From Alphaproteobacteria bacterium (GTDB lineage: Bacteria > Pseudomonadota > Alphaproteobacteria > CACZRW01): DNA of 45,711 nucleotides. Location of the stretch: positions 1 through 45,711 of the forward strand of contig JAFWAG010000033.1 of NCBI GenBank assembly GCA_017507765.1, given 5' to 3'. A model generated the notes under the pieces. It ran no database searches, was not told the origin of the DNA, and saw only the letters and a list, made by a program, of their open reading frames with translations. Numbering within the stretch: the first letter of the stretch is position 1; the number at the start of each line of letters is the position of its first letter. Shown here piece after piece: positions 24,514 to 33,042 of the stretch. A program made the translations under genes and the position numbers.

Positions 24514-25884
24514 TTATTCTTTGGCTTTTGCAGACGCTTTAGCTTTGCCTTCTTTTTTAGCGGCGGCTTTTTCGTCTTCTTTGTCATACCAGGAATAAAG
24601 TTCCTCTATGGATACTTTATGGGGTTCGGTTTGAACTTTTTCAAGTATGAAGGAAACAACTTTGTCTTCAAAAACCTGAGCTTGTATCGAGTCTCTGAAT
24701 TGAGCATTTTTGGAATAAAATTCAAAAAGCATCTTTTCTTGACCGGGGTAACGGCCGGCTTCGGCAATCAACGCACGGTTAATGTCTGCAGAAGTCGGCT
24801 GAATCTTTTCATTCTTACCAACTTCCGAGATGATTAAGCCTAAACGTACACGACGGTCGGCAATGTCTTGGTACTCTGCTTTTAAAGCTTCGTCCGGAGT
24901 GTCGTTGCCTTTAGCTTTTTCTTCTTGCTCGACTTGCTTCCAAATGGATTCAAACTCCAATTCCTTCATGCCTTCGGGAACTTCAAACTTGTAAGCATCA
25001 GCCAAAGCGTCCAACAAAGCACGCTTTAAGTGGCCGTAACTGACGTTGTCGTATTCCTTGGAAAGCTCGGCTTTCATAATTTCTTGGAGCTTTTCAATGC
25101 TTTCCTGACCAAAAGCTTTGGCAAGGTCGTCATTTACCGTCGGTTCTTTTAAAGTACGGAGTTCTTTTACCGTTACTTTGAATTCGGCGTCTTTACCCGC
25201 CAAATCTTTGGCGTGATAGGTGTCGGGGAACTTTACTTTGACAACCGTTTCCGTGCCGGCTTTGGTGCCGATAAGCTGGTCTTCAAAACCGGGGATAAAG
25301 CTGCCGGAACCAAGTTCAAGCGGGAAGCTGTTGCCTTTGCCGCCGGGGAACTCTGTGCCGTCAACACTGCCGACAAAATCTATGACTGTGATGTCGCCTT
25401 TTTCGGCAGCCCGGTCTTCGGTTACTTTTTCCGAATCACGACGGTTCTTTGCCAAGTCCATTAAGGCCTTTTCAATATCTTTGTCTTCAACTTCGGCATA
25501 TACTTTTTTGACTTTAAGAGTACTAAAGTCAAACGCCGGAAAATCAGGTAAAACTTCCAACTTAACGGAAAACTCTAAATCCTCGCCGTCTTTGAAAGAA
25601 ACAATTTCAATTTTCGGCTGAAGTGCAGGTCTGATATCTTTTTCTTTAAATAATTCCTGTACTGAATCACCGATAACGCGGTCTAACACCTCTCCCATTA
25701 TGGAGTCACCGTATTTCTTCTTTAAAAACGGCAGAGGGGCTTTACCCGGACGGAAGCCGGCAATGCTTACTTCTTTTCCTACTTCTGCGAGCTTGGCATC
25801 AAACTTGTCGGCAATGTCTTTAGAAGGAACAACAATATTATAATCTTTTTTAAGTCCTTCTGTTTTGTTTTCCGTTATCTTCAT
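24514..25884 (-). CDS. tig: Trigger factor
   Basis: 456 residues. It is the ribosome-bound chaperone and prolyl isomerase that meets nascent chains first. The ribosome-docking signature GFRPGKAPLPFLKKKYG lies at about 42-58. The FKBP-like isomerase domain runs over about 160-250 (EKGDITVIDFVGSVDG, LGSGSFIPGFEDQL). The C-terminal helical cradle follows, with a Lys/Ala-rich tail (EDEKAAAKKEGKAKASAKAKE). AGGATTAGTT precedes the ATG. It is the first gene of the tig-clpP-clpX-lon run, and tRNA-Leu lies upstream on the same strand. Confidence 0.97.
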   Translation of the reverse strand: MKITENKTEGLKKDYNIVVPSKDIADKFDAKLAEVGKEVSIAGFRPGKAPLPFLKKKYGDSIMGEVLDRVIGDSVQELFKEKDIRPALQPKIEIVSFKDGEDLEFSVKLEVLPDFPAFDFSTLKVKKVYAEVEDKDIEKALMDLAKNRRDSEKVTEDRAAEKGDITVIDFVGSVDGTEFPGGKGNSFPLELGSGSFIPGFEDQLIGTKAGTETVVKVKFPDTYHAKDLAGKDAEFKVTVKELRTLKEPTVNDDLAKAFGQESIEKLQEIMKAELSKEYDNVSYGHLKRALLDALADAYKFEVPEGMKELEFESIWKQVEQEEKAKGNDTPDEALKAEYQDIADRRVRLGLIISEVGKNEKIQPTSADINRALIAEAGRYPGQEKMLFEFYSKNAQFRDSIQAQVFEDKVVSFILEKVQTEPHKVSIEELYSWYDKEDEKAAAKKEGKAKASAKAKE

Positions 25885-25925
25885 AACTAATCCTATTCAA
25901 AATAAATCTAAACTAATCCCGAAGG

Positions 25926-26010
<85 letters not shown>

Positions 26011-26115
26011 AGACCTTCTGCTTAAGAGGCTGTAAAAAAATTAAGCCTTTAAGAACTGGACTCTATACCATGAACTGGACAAATTGGAAACATTTTTGCG
26101 CAAAAAAAAGTTTTT

Positions 26116-26550
26116 TTATTCTTTCGTGTTTGCAAGCAGTAAAACTTTGGTAAGACGTTTTTGTAATTCGGTAAGGGAAATCGGCTTGATTATAAAATCG
26201 TTTATCTGGGATTCTTTGGCTTCCAGTACGGTTTCCATTCTGCCGTCTCCGGTAATGATGATAACCGGAGTTTGGCGGTTGTCGGCTCCGAAGTCGCCTG
26301 CTCTTAAGGCTCGGCAGAGTTCAAGCCCACTGGCTCCGGGCAATTTGTGATCCAATAAAATAACGTTGAAATGTTGCGATTTTAAATAATCTGCTCCTTC
26401 TTCCGCACTGCCTGCTTCGGTTATGTCTCGGCAGCCTATTTGCGAAAGAGTGTTCTTTACCAAACTGCGGGCAAAACGTTCATCGTCAATGATGATGTAC
26501 GAATAATTAGAAAGATTTAGGTTTTTGGGAGAGTTCGCAGTATCAGACAT
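26116..26550 (-). CDS. Single-domain response regulator (CheY-like)
   Basis: 144 residues, a lone receiver domain with a 15-residue N-terminal extension. The acidic pair is Asp22/Asp23 in IIIDDERF, the phospho-acceptor is Asp67 in LLDHKLPGASG, the switch threonine is Thr100 in IITGDG, and the conserved lysine is Lys122 in IKPISL. It has no output domain, so it acts by protein contact, perhaps in chemotaxis or a phosphorelay. No kinase gene is adjacent. The M23 peptidase gene lies 15 bases upstream on the same strand, so they may share an mRNA. Confidence 0.92.
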   Translation of the reverse strand: MSDTANSPKNLNLSNYSYIIIDDERFARSLVKNTLSQIGCRDITEAGSAEEGADYLKSQHFNVILLDHKLPGASGLELCRALRAGDFGADNRQTPVIIITGDGRMETVLEAKESQINDFIIKPISLTELQKRLTKVLLLANTKE

Positions 26551-26564
26551 TTGTTTTTCCCTTG

Positions 26565-27440
26565 TTATTGATTCTTGGTAACACGTTTTTGTTTGCCGGA
26601 AGAACAGCGTTTCGCTGATACCTTCAGAACGTTTTGCGGGTTTATCGGAGTATTAAGCCAACTTACTCCCCAGTGAAGGTGGGGACCGGTAGAACGGCCG
26701 GTGGAGCCGACTAAGCCTATAACTTCGCCTTTTTTGACTTTCTGACCGACGGTAACGTTAATTTTGCTCATATGCGAATAACTGGAGGAAATGCCATAGC
26801 CATGGTCAATAATAACCATTTGCCCGTTATAATAATTGTCCGGTTCGGCATAAGATACCGTGCCGGCAGCGGAAGCCTTTACCTCGGTTCCGGTTTTAGC
26901 CGCAATATCAATGCCAAGATGCGGATTTTTCGGTTCGCCGTTTAAAATCCTTTGACTGCCGAAAACACTGGAAACAATGCCTTTTACCGGTTGCATGAAA
27001 CAGCCGGGAACCGAAGAAGTTTTCGTGTTTAAGCCACGGGCGTTTTTTACGTCGGCGGCTTGGATTTTTATCTTTTGCAGTTCCTCTGCGGGAGGATTGA
27101 CGTGCTTTTGCGGCAGGTCATTAAGTGCTTGAATCTGCCATTTTTTGGCTTGAATCAAAAGCGGGCGGGTGTCGGTTATGCCGCTTGGAAAGGTTACCTT
27201 TACTTTTAAGGTGCCTTTGGCATCACGGGGTATGCCGAAAACAAAATCGCCTTTGGAGGAAACCTGAACTTTTTTGTCGCCGACAATTACTTTCGAGCCG
27301 GGAGTTACTTTGCCGTAAAGCATATTGCCTTGCACCGCATTGCCTAAGATATAAAAGCGGTTAGTGGCACTTTCTGCGTGGGAAAAGCCGATGAAAGCAG
27401 AAAAAATAAAAGCAGATAAAAATAAAAAATATTTAGTCAT
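26565..27440 (-). CDS. M23 (LytM) family metallopeptidase, secreted
   Basis: 291 residues. The signal peptide is MTKYFLFLSAFIFSAFIGFSHA. A beta-rich N-terminal region of about 25-100 (GNAVQGNMLYGKVTPGS) may bind substrate or partners. The LytM domain holds zinc ligands His174 and Asp178 (HLGID) and His256 (GPHLHWGV), with His223 in YSHMS as the fourth catalytic residue. All are present, so it should be an active peptidoglycan endopeptidase rather than an EnvC/NlpD-type activator. The ATG overlaps the xseA stop by four bases (ATGA), indicating translational coupling. Confidence 0.95.
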   Translation of the reverse strand: MTKYFLFLSAFIFSAFIGFSHAESATNRFYILGNAVQGNMLYGKVTPGSKVIVGDKKVQVSSKGDFVFGIPRDAKGTLKVKVTFPSGITDTRPLLIQAKKWQIQALNDLPQKHVNPPAEELQKIKIQAADVKNARGLNTKTSSVPGCFMQPVKGIVSSVFGSQRILNGEPKNPHLGIDIAAKTGTEVKASAAGTVSYAEPDNYYNGQMVIIDHGYGISSSYSHMSKINVTVGQKVKKGEVIGLVGSTGRSTGPHLHWGVSWLNTPINPQNVLKVSAKRCSSGKQKRVTKNQ

Positions 27441-28765
27441 AACGGCAGATTTCCCTGTTTATCTTCGTATGTGGAGGTTTTGCGTTTGCGGGGGGCTTTG
27501 GGTTCCGATGCGCTTTTGGCACAGTTTTCACCGGTAACCGTAACCGGAACTTGACCGTCGGCAAAATGTATTTGCCATGAATCCCCCGGATTTGCATTGG
27601 CGGAAGAACTTACGGTATGACCGTCTTTCCCCATGACTAGTGCAAAGCCTCTGGCAAGGATTTTAGTATAAGAATAACTTTCAAGCAAGCGGGCAGTGCT
27701 GTTAAAACGTTCTTGCGAGGTTTTGAGGTAAATCCGTGCCGCACCGATAAGACGTTCGCTTTTATCGTCCAAACGTTCAATGTATTGTTCAACAATGTCT
27801 TCCAGATTAGGTATGCCTCTGGCAAGACCTTTAATCTTGGTTTGCTGTTCGGTCAAAAAACGGGCGGAAGCGTCAAGCATACGAGCTTTTGCCATGCTGG
27901 TACGGCTTAAAAGCTCGCTGCGCACGGGAACGGCTTTTTCGGCGGCTCCGGTCGGGGTGGGAGCCCGTAAGTCGGAGGCATAGTCTATCAATGTTGTGTC
28001 GGTTTCATGGCCGACAGCGGAAATTAAGGGAATGTCCGATGCGGCGGCGGCACGGACGACATTTTCTTCGTTGAACGGCCATAAGTCTTCAATGCTTCCG
28101 CCGCCACGGGCAACAATTAAAACGTTCGGACGGGGAATTATGCCGTCTTTGGTAATCAGTCCTTCTTTGGGAATTAAATTAAAGCCGTTAATGGCTTCGG
28201 TTACTTTTGCGGCGGCTTCTTCTCCTTGAACCGGAACGCCCCACAGTAAAACTCTGCGGGGAAAACGGTCGCTTAGACGGTGGATTATATCCCGAATAAC
28301 CGCTCCGGTCGGAGAGGTGATGACGCCAATTACGTCAGGCAGGAAGGGTATGCTTTTTTTGCGTTCTTCGGCAAAAAGTCCTTCCGCAGCCAGTTTCTTT
28401 TTCCGCTCTTCCAAAAGCTTTAAAAGCTCTCCTTCGCCGGCAAGCTCTACGCTTTCAACGATTATCTGGTAGTGAGAACGAGCCGGATATGTCGTTACTT
28501 TGCCGGTACAGATTATTTCTTGCCCGTCTTTTAAAAGATTGGCAAAACCGGCGTTCTGTCCCCGCCATGAAACCGCATCAATAACGGAATCATCGTCTTT
28601 TAAAGAAAAATAAATATGGCCGGAGGAAGCCTTTTTTAAACCGGAAACTTCGCCTTGGATTTTTATGCGGGAAAAAGCACCCTCTACCACGCCCTTTAAC
28701 AACAGCGAAAAGTCCGTAACGCTGAAGACTTTATCTTGGGGCGGAAGAAAAGATGTATCGTTCAT
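27437..28765 (-). CDS. xseA: Exodeoxyribonuclease VII large subunit
   Basis: 442 residues. XseA with XseB degrades single-stranded DNA from both ends. The N-terminal OB fold spans about 15-110 (FSVTDFSLLLKGVVEGAF, GHIYFSLKDDDSVIDAV). The catalytic domain shows IGVITSPTGAVIRDIIHRL, then LIVARGGGSIEDLWPFNEE and SAVGHETDTTLIDYASD, the best-conserved family block. A long coiled coil follows and binds XseB. The C-terminus is basic (KAPRKRKTSTYEDK). xseB is not in the window. Overlap with the M23 gene suggests one operon. Confidence 0.97.
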   Translation of the reverse strand: MNDTSFLPPQDKVFSVTDFSLLLKGVVEGAFSRIKIQGEVSGLKKASSGHIYFSLKDDDSVIDAVSWRGQNAGFANLLKDGQEIICTGKVTTYPARSHYQIIVESVELAGEGELLKLLEERKKKLAAEGLFAEERKKSIPFLPDVIGVITSPTGAVIRDIIHRLSDRFPRRVLLWGVPVQGEEAAAKVTEAINGFNLIPKEGLITKDGIIPRPNVLIVARGGGSIEDLWPFNEENVVRAAAASDIPLISAVGHETDTTLIDYASDLRAPTPTGAAEKAVPVRSELLSRTSMAKARMLDASARFLTEQQTKIKGLARGIPNLEDIVEQYIERLDDKSERLIGAARIYLKTSQERFNSTARLLESYSYTKILARGFALVMGKDGHTVSSSANANPGDSWQIHFADGQVPVTVTGENCAKSASEPKAPRKRKTSTYEDKQGNLPL

Positions 28766-28786
28766 GGGGGCTTTATCCTGTACGTA

Positions 28787-29263
28787 TTATTTTTTGGCAA
28801 GCTTCATGCGGTTGCAAACCGAACTTATCAGCTTGTTTTGTTCATCTTGCTTTAAGTCGCCACGGTGAAGCTCGAAAGACTTTATCCCTTTAATGTTGAG
28901 GTCTTTTTTGATTTTATCTAAAAGCGTTTGGCTTAAAACGGCAAGGTTGTGCTGCTCTAATTTGTTTTTGGGCATCGGGTTGCGGTTTAAATAAACAATA
29001 ACCGTATCCGTGATTTTCGGAATGTTTAGGCATATGTTTTTAAATGATTTTTCATCGACTAAAAGCCTGCCGGTGAAAACCTGCATCTTGCGGAACTCTT
29101 GCCGTTTGTTGTAGGTCGGTATCCATAATGGAGGAAGTTGGATAAAGTCGGCAGTAAGATAAGCGTTACCGTCGGCAGCGGGTTTTTCCGATGCTCCCGC
29201 ATCTTGAGTGAAAAAGAAAACGCTGCCGATAAGAGCAAAAACAAAGCCTGTAAAAAGTTTCAT
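28787..29263 (-). CDS. Small secreted protein, unknown function
   Basis: 158 residues with a clear signal peptide (MKLFTGFVFALIGSVFFF, cleaved after DAGA). The mature part has YLTADFIQLPPLWIPTYN, VFTGRLLVDEKSFKNICLN and DTVIVYLNRNPMP, followed by a helical C-terminus with one cysteine. The 'F.+LPPLWIP' start followed by a VIVYLNRNP strand suggests a periplasmic alpha/beta domain, but I recognise no family. It starts one base after tadA ends and precedes xseA by 21 bases, so it sits in a tadA-xseA-M23 transcript. It is possibly co-inherited with envelope genes. Confidence 0.8.
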   Translation of the reverse strand: MKLFTGFVFALIGSVFFFTQDAGASEKPAADGNAYLTADFIQLPPLWIPTYNKRQEFRKMQVFTGRLLVDEKSFKNICLNIPKITDTVIVYLNRNPMPKNKLEQHNLAVLSQTLLDKIKKDLNIKGIKSFELHRGDLKQDEQNKLISSVCNRMKLAKK

Positions 29264-29264
29264 G

Positions 29265-29720
29265 TTATTTATTTTTCCTTAAATCTTTAAAAAAATCTTG
29301 TAACAGTAGGCGGCATTCATCTTCGTGTAAGCCTCCGGTTACTTCCGGCCGATAAAGGTTCTTTTGGTGGGCGTAAACTCTGCATCCGTGGTCAATTCCT
29401 CCGCCTTTAACATCGTAAGCCCCGAAATACAATGCCTTAATGCGGCTGTAAGATATAGCAGTCGCACACATAGGGCAAGGCTCTAAGGTTACAAAAAGAG
29501 AAAAATCTTCCAAAAAACGTGAACCGGTCGCTTTGAAACCTTCTTTAAGGGCTAAAATCTCGGCATGGGCGGTGGCGTCTTGTAATTCTTCGGTGCGGTT
29601 CGCGCAAACCGAGATTATTTCTTTGTTTTCGGTGCGGAAAAGAACGGCGGCGATGGGAACTTCTCCCAAAGAGCCGGCTTTTTTGGCGGCAGATAAAGCC
29701 ATTGCGATAATTTCTTCCAT
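29265..29720 (-). CDS. tadA: tRNA adenosine(34) deaminase
   Basis: 151 residues. TadA converts A34 of tRNA-Arg(ACG) to inosine. Zinc ligands His52, Cys82 and Cys85 and acid Glu54 are visible in AHAEILALKE and TLEPCPMCATAIS. The C-terminal RPEVTGGLHEDECRLLLQDFF is typical. No Shine-Dalgarno is visible before the ATG; instead TATAAT ends eight bases before it on the minus strand, so the mRNA is likely leaderless or nearly so. It is divergent from rluB with 47 bases between the start codons. Confidence 0.96.
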   Translation of the reverse strand: MEEIIAMALSAAKKAGSLGEVPIAAVLFRTENKEIISVCANRTEELQDATAHAEILALKEGFKATGSRFLEDFSLFVTLEPCPMCATAISYSRIKALYFGAYDVKGGGIDHGCRVYAHQKNLYRPEVTGGLHEDECRLLLQDFFKDLRKNK

Positions 29721-29728
29721 AGTTGCTT

Positions 29729-29755
29729 ATTATAGCATACGATTACGAAAAACAA
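29729..29755 (-). promoter_or_regulatory. Promoter of tadA, overlapping the divergent rluB promoter region
   Basis: On the minus strand TTGTTT (plus-strand 29750-29755) is followed after 15 bases by a perfect TATAAT (29729-29734). The same bases read TATTAT on the plus strand, so rluB may use an overlapping -10. Transcription of tadA would start about at its ATG. Confidence 0.5.
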
Positions 29756-29767
29756 AGGAAGGTTTTT

Positions 29768-30535
29768 ATGTCCGATAATAAAAAAGAACGAATTGCAAAG
29801 GTTATTGCCAGAGCCGGAATTGCTTCGCGCCGTGATGCCGAAAAGTTGATTTTGGACGGGAAAGTTAAGGTGAACGGAGTTTTGATAACGTCGCCGGCTT
29901 TGAATGTCTCTGAGGAAGATAAAATCGAAGTGGCGGGGAAAGCTTTGGCTCCCAAAGAAGAAGTGCGTATCTGGCGGTATAATAAGCGTGCAGGCTTGAT
30001 AACTTCTCATAAAGACCCCGAAGGGAGGCCAACGGTGTTTGAGGCTTTGCCTGCCGGATTGCCAAGGGTTATTTCGGTGGGAAGGCTTGATTTTAATTCC
30101 GAAGGCTTGCTTTTGCTGACTAATGACGGTGAAGCCGCTCGCTTTATGGAAAGTCCGGCAACCGCATGGAAGCGTAGGTATCGTGTGCGGGTGCATGGTA
30201 TGGTTACCGATGATATTATCGCCAGACTTGCCAAAGGCGTAACTATTGACGGTGTGCGCTATGGTGCGGCGGAAGTGGTCTTGGATAAGCAACAGCGGAC
30301 TAACAGTTGGCTGACAGTTACAATTCAAGAAGGAAAAAACAGAGAAATCCGAAAAATGATGGATTTTTTCGGGCTTAAGGTTACAAGATTGATAAGAGTT
30401 TCTTACGGGCCGTTCCAGCTTGGTAACTTGCCGGTCGGAGAGATTAAGGAAGTTCCGGGAAAAATCGTTCGGGAACAGTTGGGTTTGGAAAAAAATAAAA
30501 AGGCTAAAAATGAGAATTATCGCCGGAAAAGCTAA
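29768..30535 (+). CDS. rluB: rRNA pseudouridine synthase of the RsuA/RluB family
   Basis: 255 residues from ATG 29768, which has AAGGAAGG upstream and the family N-terminus. The S4 RNA-binding domain covers about 5-50 (RIAKVIARAGIASRRDAEKL). The catalytic aspartate is Asp108 in VGRLDFNSEGLLLLTND, the small-subfamily motif. Further marks are EGKNREIRKMMDFFGLKVTRLIR and GPFQLGNLPVGEIKEV. RluB modifies U2605 of 23S rRNA; RluE, RluF or RsuA specificity cannot be wholly excluded, though the extended basic C-terminus favours RluB. It overlaps rsmD by 26 bases. Confidence 0.9.
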   Translation: MSDNKKERIAKVIARAGIASRRDAEKLILDGKVKVNGVLITSPALNVSEEDKIEVAGKALAPKEEVRIWRYNKRAGLITSHKDPEGRPTVFEALPAGLPRVISVGRLDFNSEGLLLLTNDGEAARFMESPATAWKRRYRVRVHGMVTDDIIARLAKGVTIDGVRYGAAEVVLDKQQRTNSWLTVTIQEGKNREIRKMMDFFGLKVTRLIRVSYGPFQLGNLPVGEIKEVPGKIVREQLGLEKNKKAKNENYRRKS

Positions 30536-31082
30536 GGGAAAGAAATTGCTGGCACCATCGCCGGAAATAACTCGGCCGACAGCTGACAGAGCAAAGGAGG
30601 CTTTGTTCGGTATTTTGGAAAGCCGGTTTATTGCCGAAGGACGCTCTTTTGCCGAAATAAACTTTCTGGACGCCTTTGCCGGTAGCGGTGCTATTGGCTT
30701 GGAGGCTTTATCCCGTGGGGCAAAATATGTTGTCTTTGCCGAAAAAAATCCCGAGGCGGAAGCTTGTATCCGGAAAAATCTGACGGCAATAAACGGACAG
30801 GAAAAAGCAGATATCTATGGCGATGTTTTGAAACTTCCCAAGGCAAAAAGTGCTTTTTCCGTGGTGTTCTTGGACGCTCCTTACGGAAAGGGGCTGATTG
30901 TTCCCGCACTTTCTTATTTACGCCGTGCCGGTTGGATTGGGGCGGATACAATCTGTATTGCGGAAAATGAGGCAAAGGAAAACTTTACCGGAGCCGAGGG
31001 ATTCATTATTACTGATGTCAGAAAATACGGACGGGCAAGCTTTATATTTTTAAAAATCGCAGATGATGAGGATAAAAAATGA
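30510..31082 (+). CDS. rsmD: 16S rRNA (guanine966-N2)-methyltransferase
   Basis: 190 residues from ATG 30510, chosen because the family N-terminus MRIIAGKAKGKKL begins there; longer frames lie within rluB. The SAM-binding motif is LDAFAGSGAIGLEALSRGA (53-71). The catalytic motif is DAPY at 122-125, where most relatives have DPPY. TRPTADRAKEALF is the conserved RNA-binding segment. RsmD methylates G966 during 30S assembly. It overlaps rluB upstream and shares an ATGA junction with the MarR-type gene downstream. Confidence 0.95.
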   Translation: MRIIAGKAKGKKLLAPSPEITRPTADRAKEALFGILESRFIAEGRSFAEINFLDAFAGSGAIGLEALSRGAKYVVFAEKNPEAEACIRKNLTAINGQEKADIYGDVLKLPKAKSAFSVVFLDAPYGKGLIVPALSYLRRAGWIGADTICIAENEAKENFTGAEGFIITDVRKYGRASFIFLKIADDEDKK

Positions 31083-31417
31083 ATACTCCCCTGCAAAACC
31101 TGAGCGTATGGCAAAAAGCCGTACTGGAAAACGTACAAAGTGCTGATGCTCCTGATTTATCGGAACGGCAGATGGCTATTTTGTTGACGGTGTACCTTAA
31201 ACCGTATCCGCATACCGTGAAAAGCCTTTCCGAGCTGTTAATCATTTCCAAACCTCCGGTAACCAGAGCGCTGGATACTCTTGCTTCGTACGGATTTATT
31301 AAACGCCAGCCGGACAGAAAAGATAAAAGAAAAGTTCTGATTATGCGAACCGTAAAAGGGGCTGAGTTCTTAAGCAAATTCGCAGGAATTATCGGTAAAG
31401 CAGAACAAGGTATATAG
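31079..31417 (+). CDS. MarR-family winged-helix regulator
   Basis: 112 residues, short for MarR (usually about 140). The protein shows LSERQMAILLTVYL, the recognition helix region SLSELLIISKPPVTRALDTL, then GFIKRQPDRKDKRKVLIM, the typical wing with the Asp-Arg-x-Asp-x-Arg basic pattern, and a C-terminal helix GAEFLSKFAGIIGK that would form a reduced dimer interface. It is translationally coupled to rsmD (ATGA). Two half-size transporter genes follow within four bases, so it may control them. Its ligand is unknown. Confidence 0.85.
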   Translation: MNTPLQNLSVWQKAVLENVQSADAPDLSERQMAILLTVYLKPYPHTVKSLSELLIISKPPVTRALDTLASYGFIKRQPDRKDKRKVLIMRTVKGAEFLSKFAGIIGKAEQGI

Positions 31418-31420
31418 TTT

Positions 31421-31771
31421 ATGGACGGCGAAAAAAAACATGAATATCCCAAAAATTGGTTGGGAGTTTTGTTGGTTATAATTTCGGCGGTTTCTTGCTC
31501 GGTCGGAGCGTTGTTTTGGAAAATGGCCGATGCCGGTATCAATGCCGAACTGTTTGCCGGATACTTTTTTCAATGCCTTGGAGTTCCTTTTTTAATTGCC
31601 GCATTTAAGTTCGGAAAGCTTTCCGCTTTGCACCCGATTATGGCGTTTAGTTATGTCGTAACGGTTTTGCTTGGTGTCTTGGTGCTGAAAGAACAGATTT
31701 CTGCTTTGCAGGCGCTGGGATTGCTTTTAATCCTTGCCGGAGTGTTCTTGTTAAGTCGGGAGAAAGAGTGA
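31421..31771 (+). CDS. Small four-helix EamA/SMR-type transporter subunit 1
   Basis: 116 residues with about four membrane helices: LGVLLVIISAVSCSVGALFW, LFAGYFFQCLGVPFLIAAF, HPIMAFSYVVTVLLGVLVL and LQALGLLLILAGVFLL. The motif 'LHPIMAFSYVVTVLLGVLVLKEQIS' is broken here by helix 3 and matches the second half of EamA/DMT proteins and SMR pumps such as ArnE. It partners the next gene, starting two bases downstream, as ArnE does ArnF. Substrate is unknown; candidates are a polyprenyl-linked sugar or a small cation. No arn genes are nearby. Confidence 0.75.
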   Translation: MDGEKKHEYPKNWLGVLLVIISAVSCSVGALFWKMADAGINAELFAGYFFQCLGVPFLIAAFKFGKLSALHPIMAFSYVVTVLLGVLVLKEQISALQALGLLLILAGVFLLSREKE

Positions 31772-31772
31772 A

Positions 31773-32111
31773 ATGCTTAATCTTTCCGTACTTTTAGCTT
31801 TGGCTTTAATCTTTGCAAATACCATGACAAGTTCTTTGGGGGCTTTTGCTTTTAAAAAGGCAAGTGCGGAGAAAAAAGCTTGGAAATACCTTGTTTGGGG
31901 ATTGGCGGCGTATTTTGTTTCCAGTGTTACTTTAATCATTGCTTTGAAAGCTATTCCTTTGGGGATAGCCTATCCTTTAACCGCTTTGACTTATGTGTGG
32001 ACGCAGATTATCGCTTATAAATGGGGCGGAGAGCTAATTACGCCTAAACAAAAAGCGGGCGTGGCTTTAATCTTGGGCGGAATAACCTGCCTTTCCATTG
32101 CTACACTATAA
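31773..32111 (+). CDS. Small four-helix EamA/SMR-type transporter subunit 2
   Basis: 112 residues, about four membrane helices: LSVLLALALIFANTMTSSLG, YLVWGLAAYFVSSVTLIIAL, PLGIAYPLTALTYVWTQIIA and AGVALILGGITCLSIAT. The helix-3 stretch IPLGIAYPLTALTY is typical of SMR/EamA halves (family: P+++AYP+). One base separates it from the first subunit; the two probably form an antiparallel heterodimer. It ends the rluB-rsmD-MarR-transporter run, and a strong promoter for the next operon begins 18 bases later. Confidence 0.75.
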   Translation: MLNLSVLLALALIFANTMTSSLGAFAFKKASAEKKAWKYLVWGLAAYFVSSVTLIIALKAIPLGIAYPLTALTYVWTQIIAYKWGGELITPKQKAGVALILGGITCLSIATL

Positions 32112-32128
32112 AAATGCGGCGAAAATAT

Positions 32129-32157
32129 TTGACAAACTAAAGAGCTTTCGCTATGAT
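32129..32157 (+). promoter_or_regulatory. Near-consensus sigma-70 promoter of the four-gene unknown operon
   Basis: A perfect TTGACA (32129-32134), exactly 17 bases, then TATGAT (32152-32157, five of six). The leader to the first ATG is about 120 bases. Confidence 0.7.
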
Positions 32158-32283
32158 GCTCTGTAAAGTTGCCAAAAATGTATTAAAGGCGAAAAAATAA
32201 AAATGGATAGGTTGCCAAGAAAATTGGAGCCGTAATTAAAGTGTTAATAAAAAACAGAACTATTAAAAAAGCGCAGGAAAATT

Positions 32284-33042
32284 ATGAAAAATATAAACTT
32301 AACCCAAGAAGATAAAAGAGAAATAGACGCTCTTTTAATGTATGGGGAAGGGCATTGGAACACAGATGCAAAAGACATTTTTTCTTCGTATATGGAAGAA
32401 AAACTTCAAACACATGGGGCTGATTTCTTAGAAACGGTAAAAGTTTATGTCGTAGAAAATATGTCTTTGTTGGAACAGTATCAGTATACAGATAATTTTA
32501 TAGCTGTTTTGGATAAAGTTTTGCAAGAGCATGAGTTTGATAAAAAAGATGCGCAAACTTTTGATACTATTTGGAACGACGGGCATATAGGTGCGTATAT
32601 CTTTGTCGTGGAAAATACTTTGTTAAGAGGCGAAAGGTTCGCTATCGGCGCATATGCATATCTGCAAAATGAAAAAGGTATGATTTCTGCCGCAGACAGA
32701 GAGTGCTTTTTCTCGGTAATGCATAAAGCTGTACAGAGTAAAGTCGTTGATGATGTGCATAAACTTGAAACTGGAGAGATAACTTCTAATGCCTTTGAGG
32801 CGGCTATGATTGATATGGCCGGCGGAAAAAATCTCCGCTATGGTCCGGTTATTTTCGCAGATATATGTAAAATTATTTACAATTCCGCAATGAAAGAAGT
32901 TTTGTCGGAAAGAGCTAAGAAAACAGTTAGAAAACTTATAACAAATATGTCTAGTCTGTATTTGAATTATCAAAATCAAAGCTTCAATAAAGTGATGTCG
33001 GAAGGCTTGGCAAATGAACATTATTCGGGACGGGGAAAATGA
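32284..33042 (+). CDS. Helical protein of unknown function, gene 1 of a four-gene operon
   Basis: 252 residues, no signal peptide or membrane helix, so cytoplasmic. Mostly amphipathic helix: EDKREIDALLMYGEGHW, FLETVKVYVVENMSLLEQYQ, FIAVLDKVLQEHEFDKKDA. Near residue 170-190 the stretch AFEAAMIDMAGGKNLRYG resembles VFEEKIWEVAGGKSFQN in gene 3 and EIVTLAGGEDLAKGRDY in gene 4, which suggests a shared module. AGGA lies just upstream of the ATG. Its stop overlaps the next ATG (ATGA). I recognise no family. Confidence 0.7.
   Translation: MKNINLTQEDKREIDALLMYGEGHWNTDAKDIFSSYMEEKLQTHGADFLETVKVYVVENMSLLEQYQYTDNFIAVLDKVLQEHEFDKKDAQTFDTIWNDGHIGAYIFVVENTLLRGERFAIGAYAYLQNEKGMISAADRECFFSVMHKAVQSKVVDDVHKLETGEITSNAFEAAMIDMAGGKNLRYGPVIFADICKIIYNSAMKEVLSERAKKTVRKLITNMSSLYLNYQNQSFNKVMSEGLANEHYSGRGK

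Noticed and set aside
26021-26053. A terminator after the response regulator gene
   Set aside because: CTTAAGAGGCT and AGCCTTTAAG can pair only with a bulge, and the T-run is in the loop rather than after the stem, so it is too uncertain to list.
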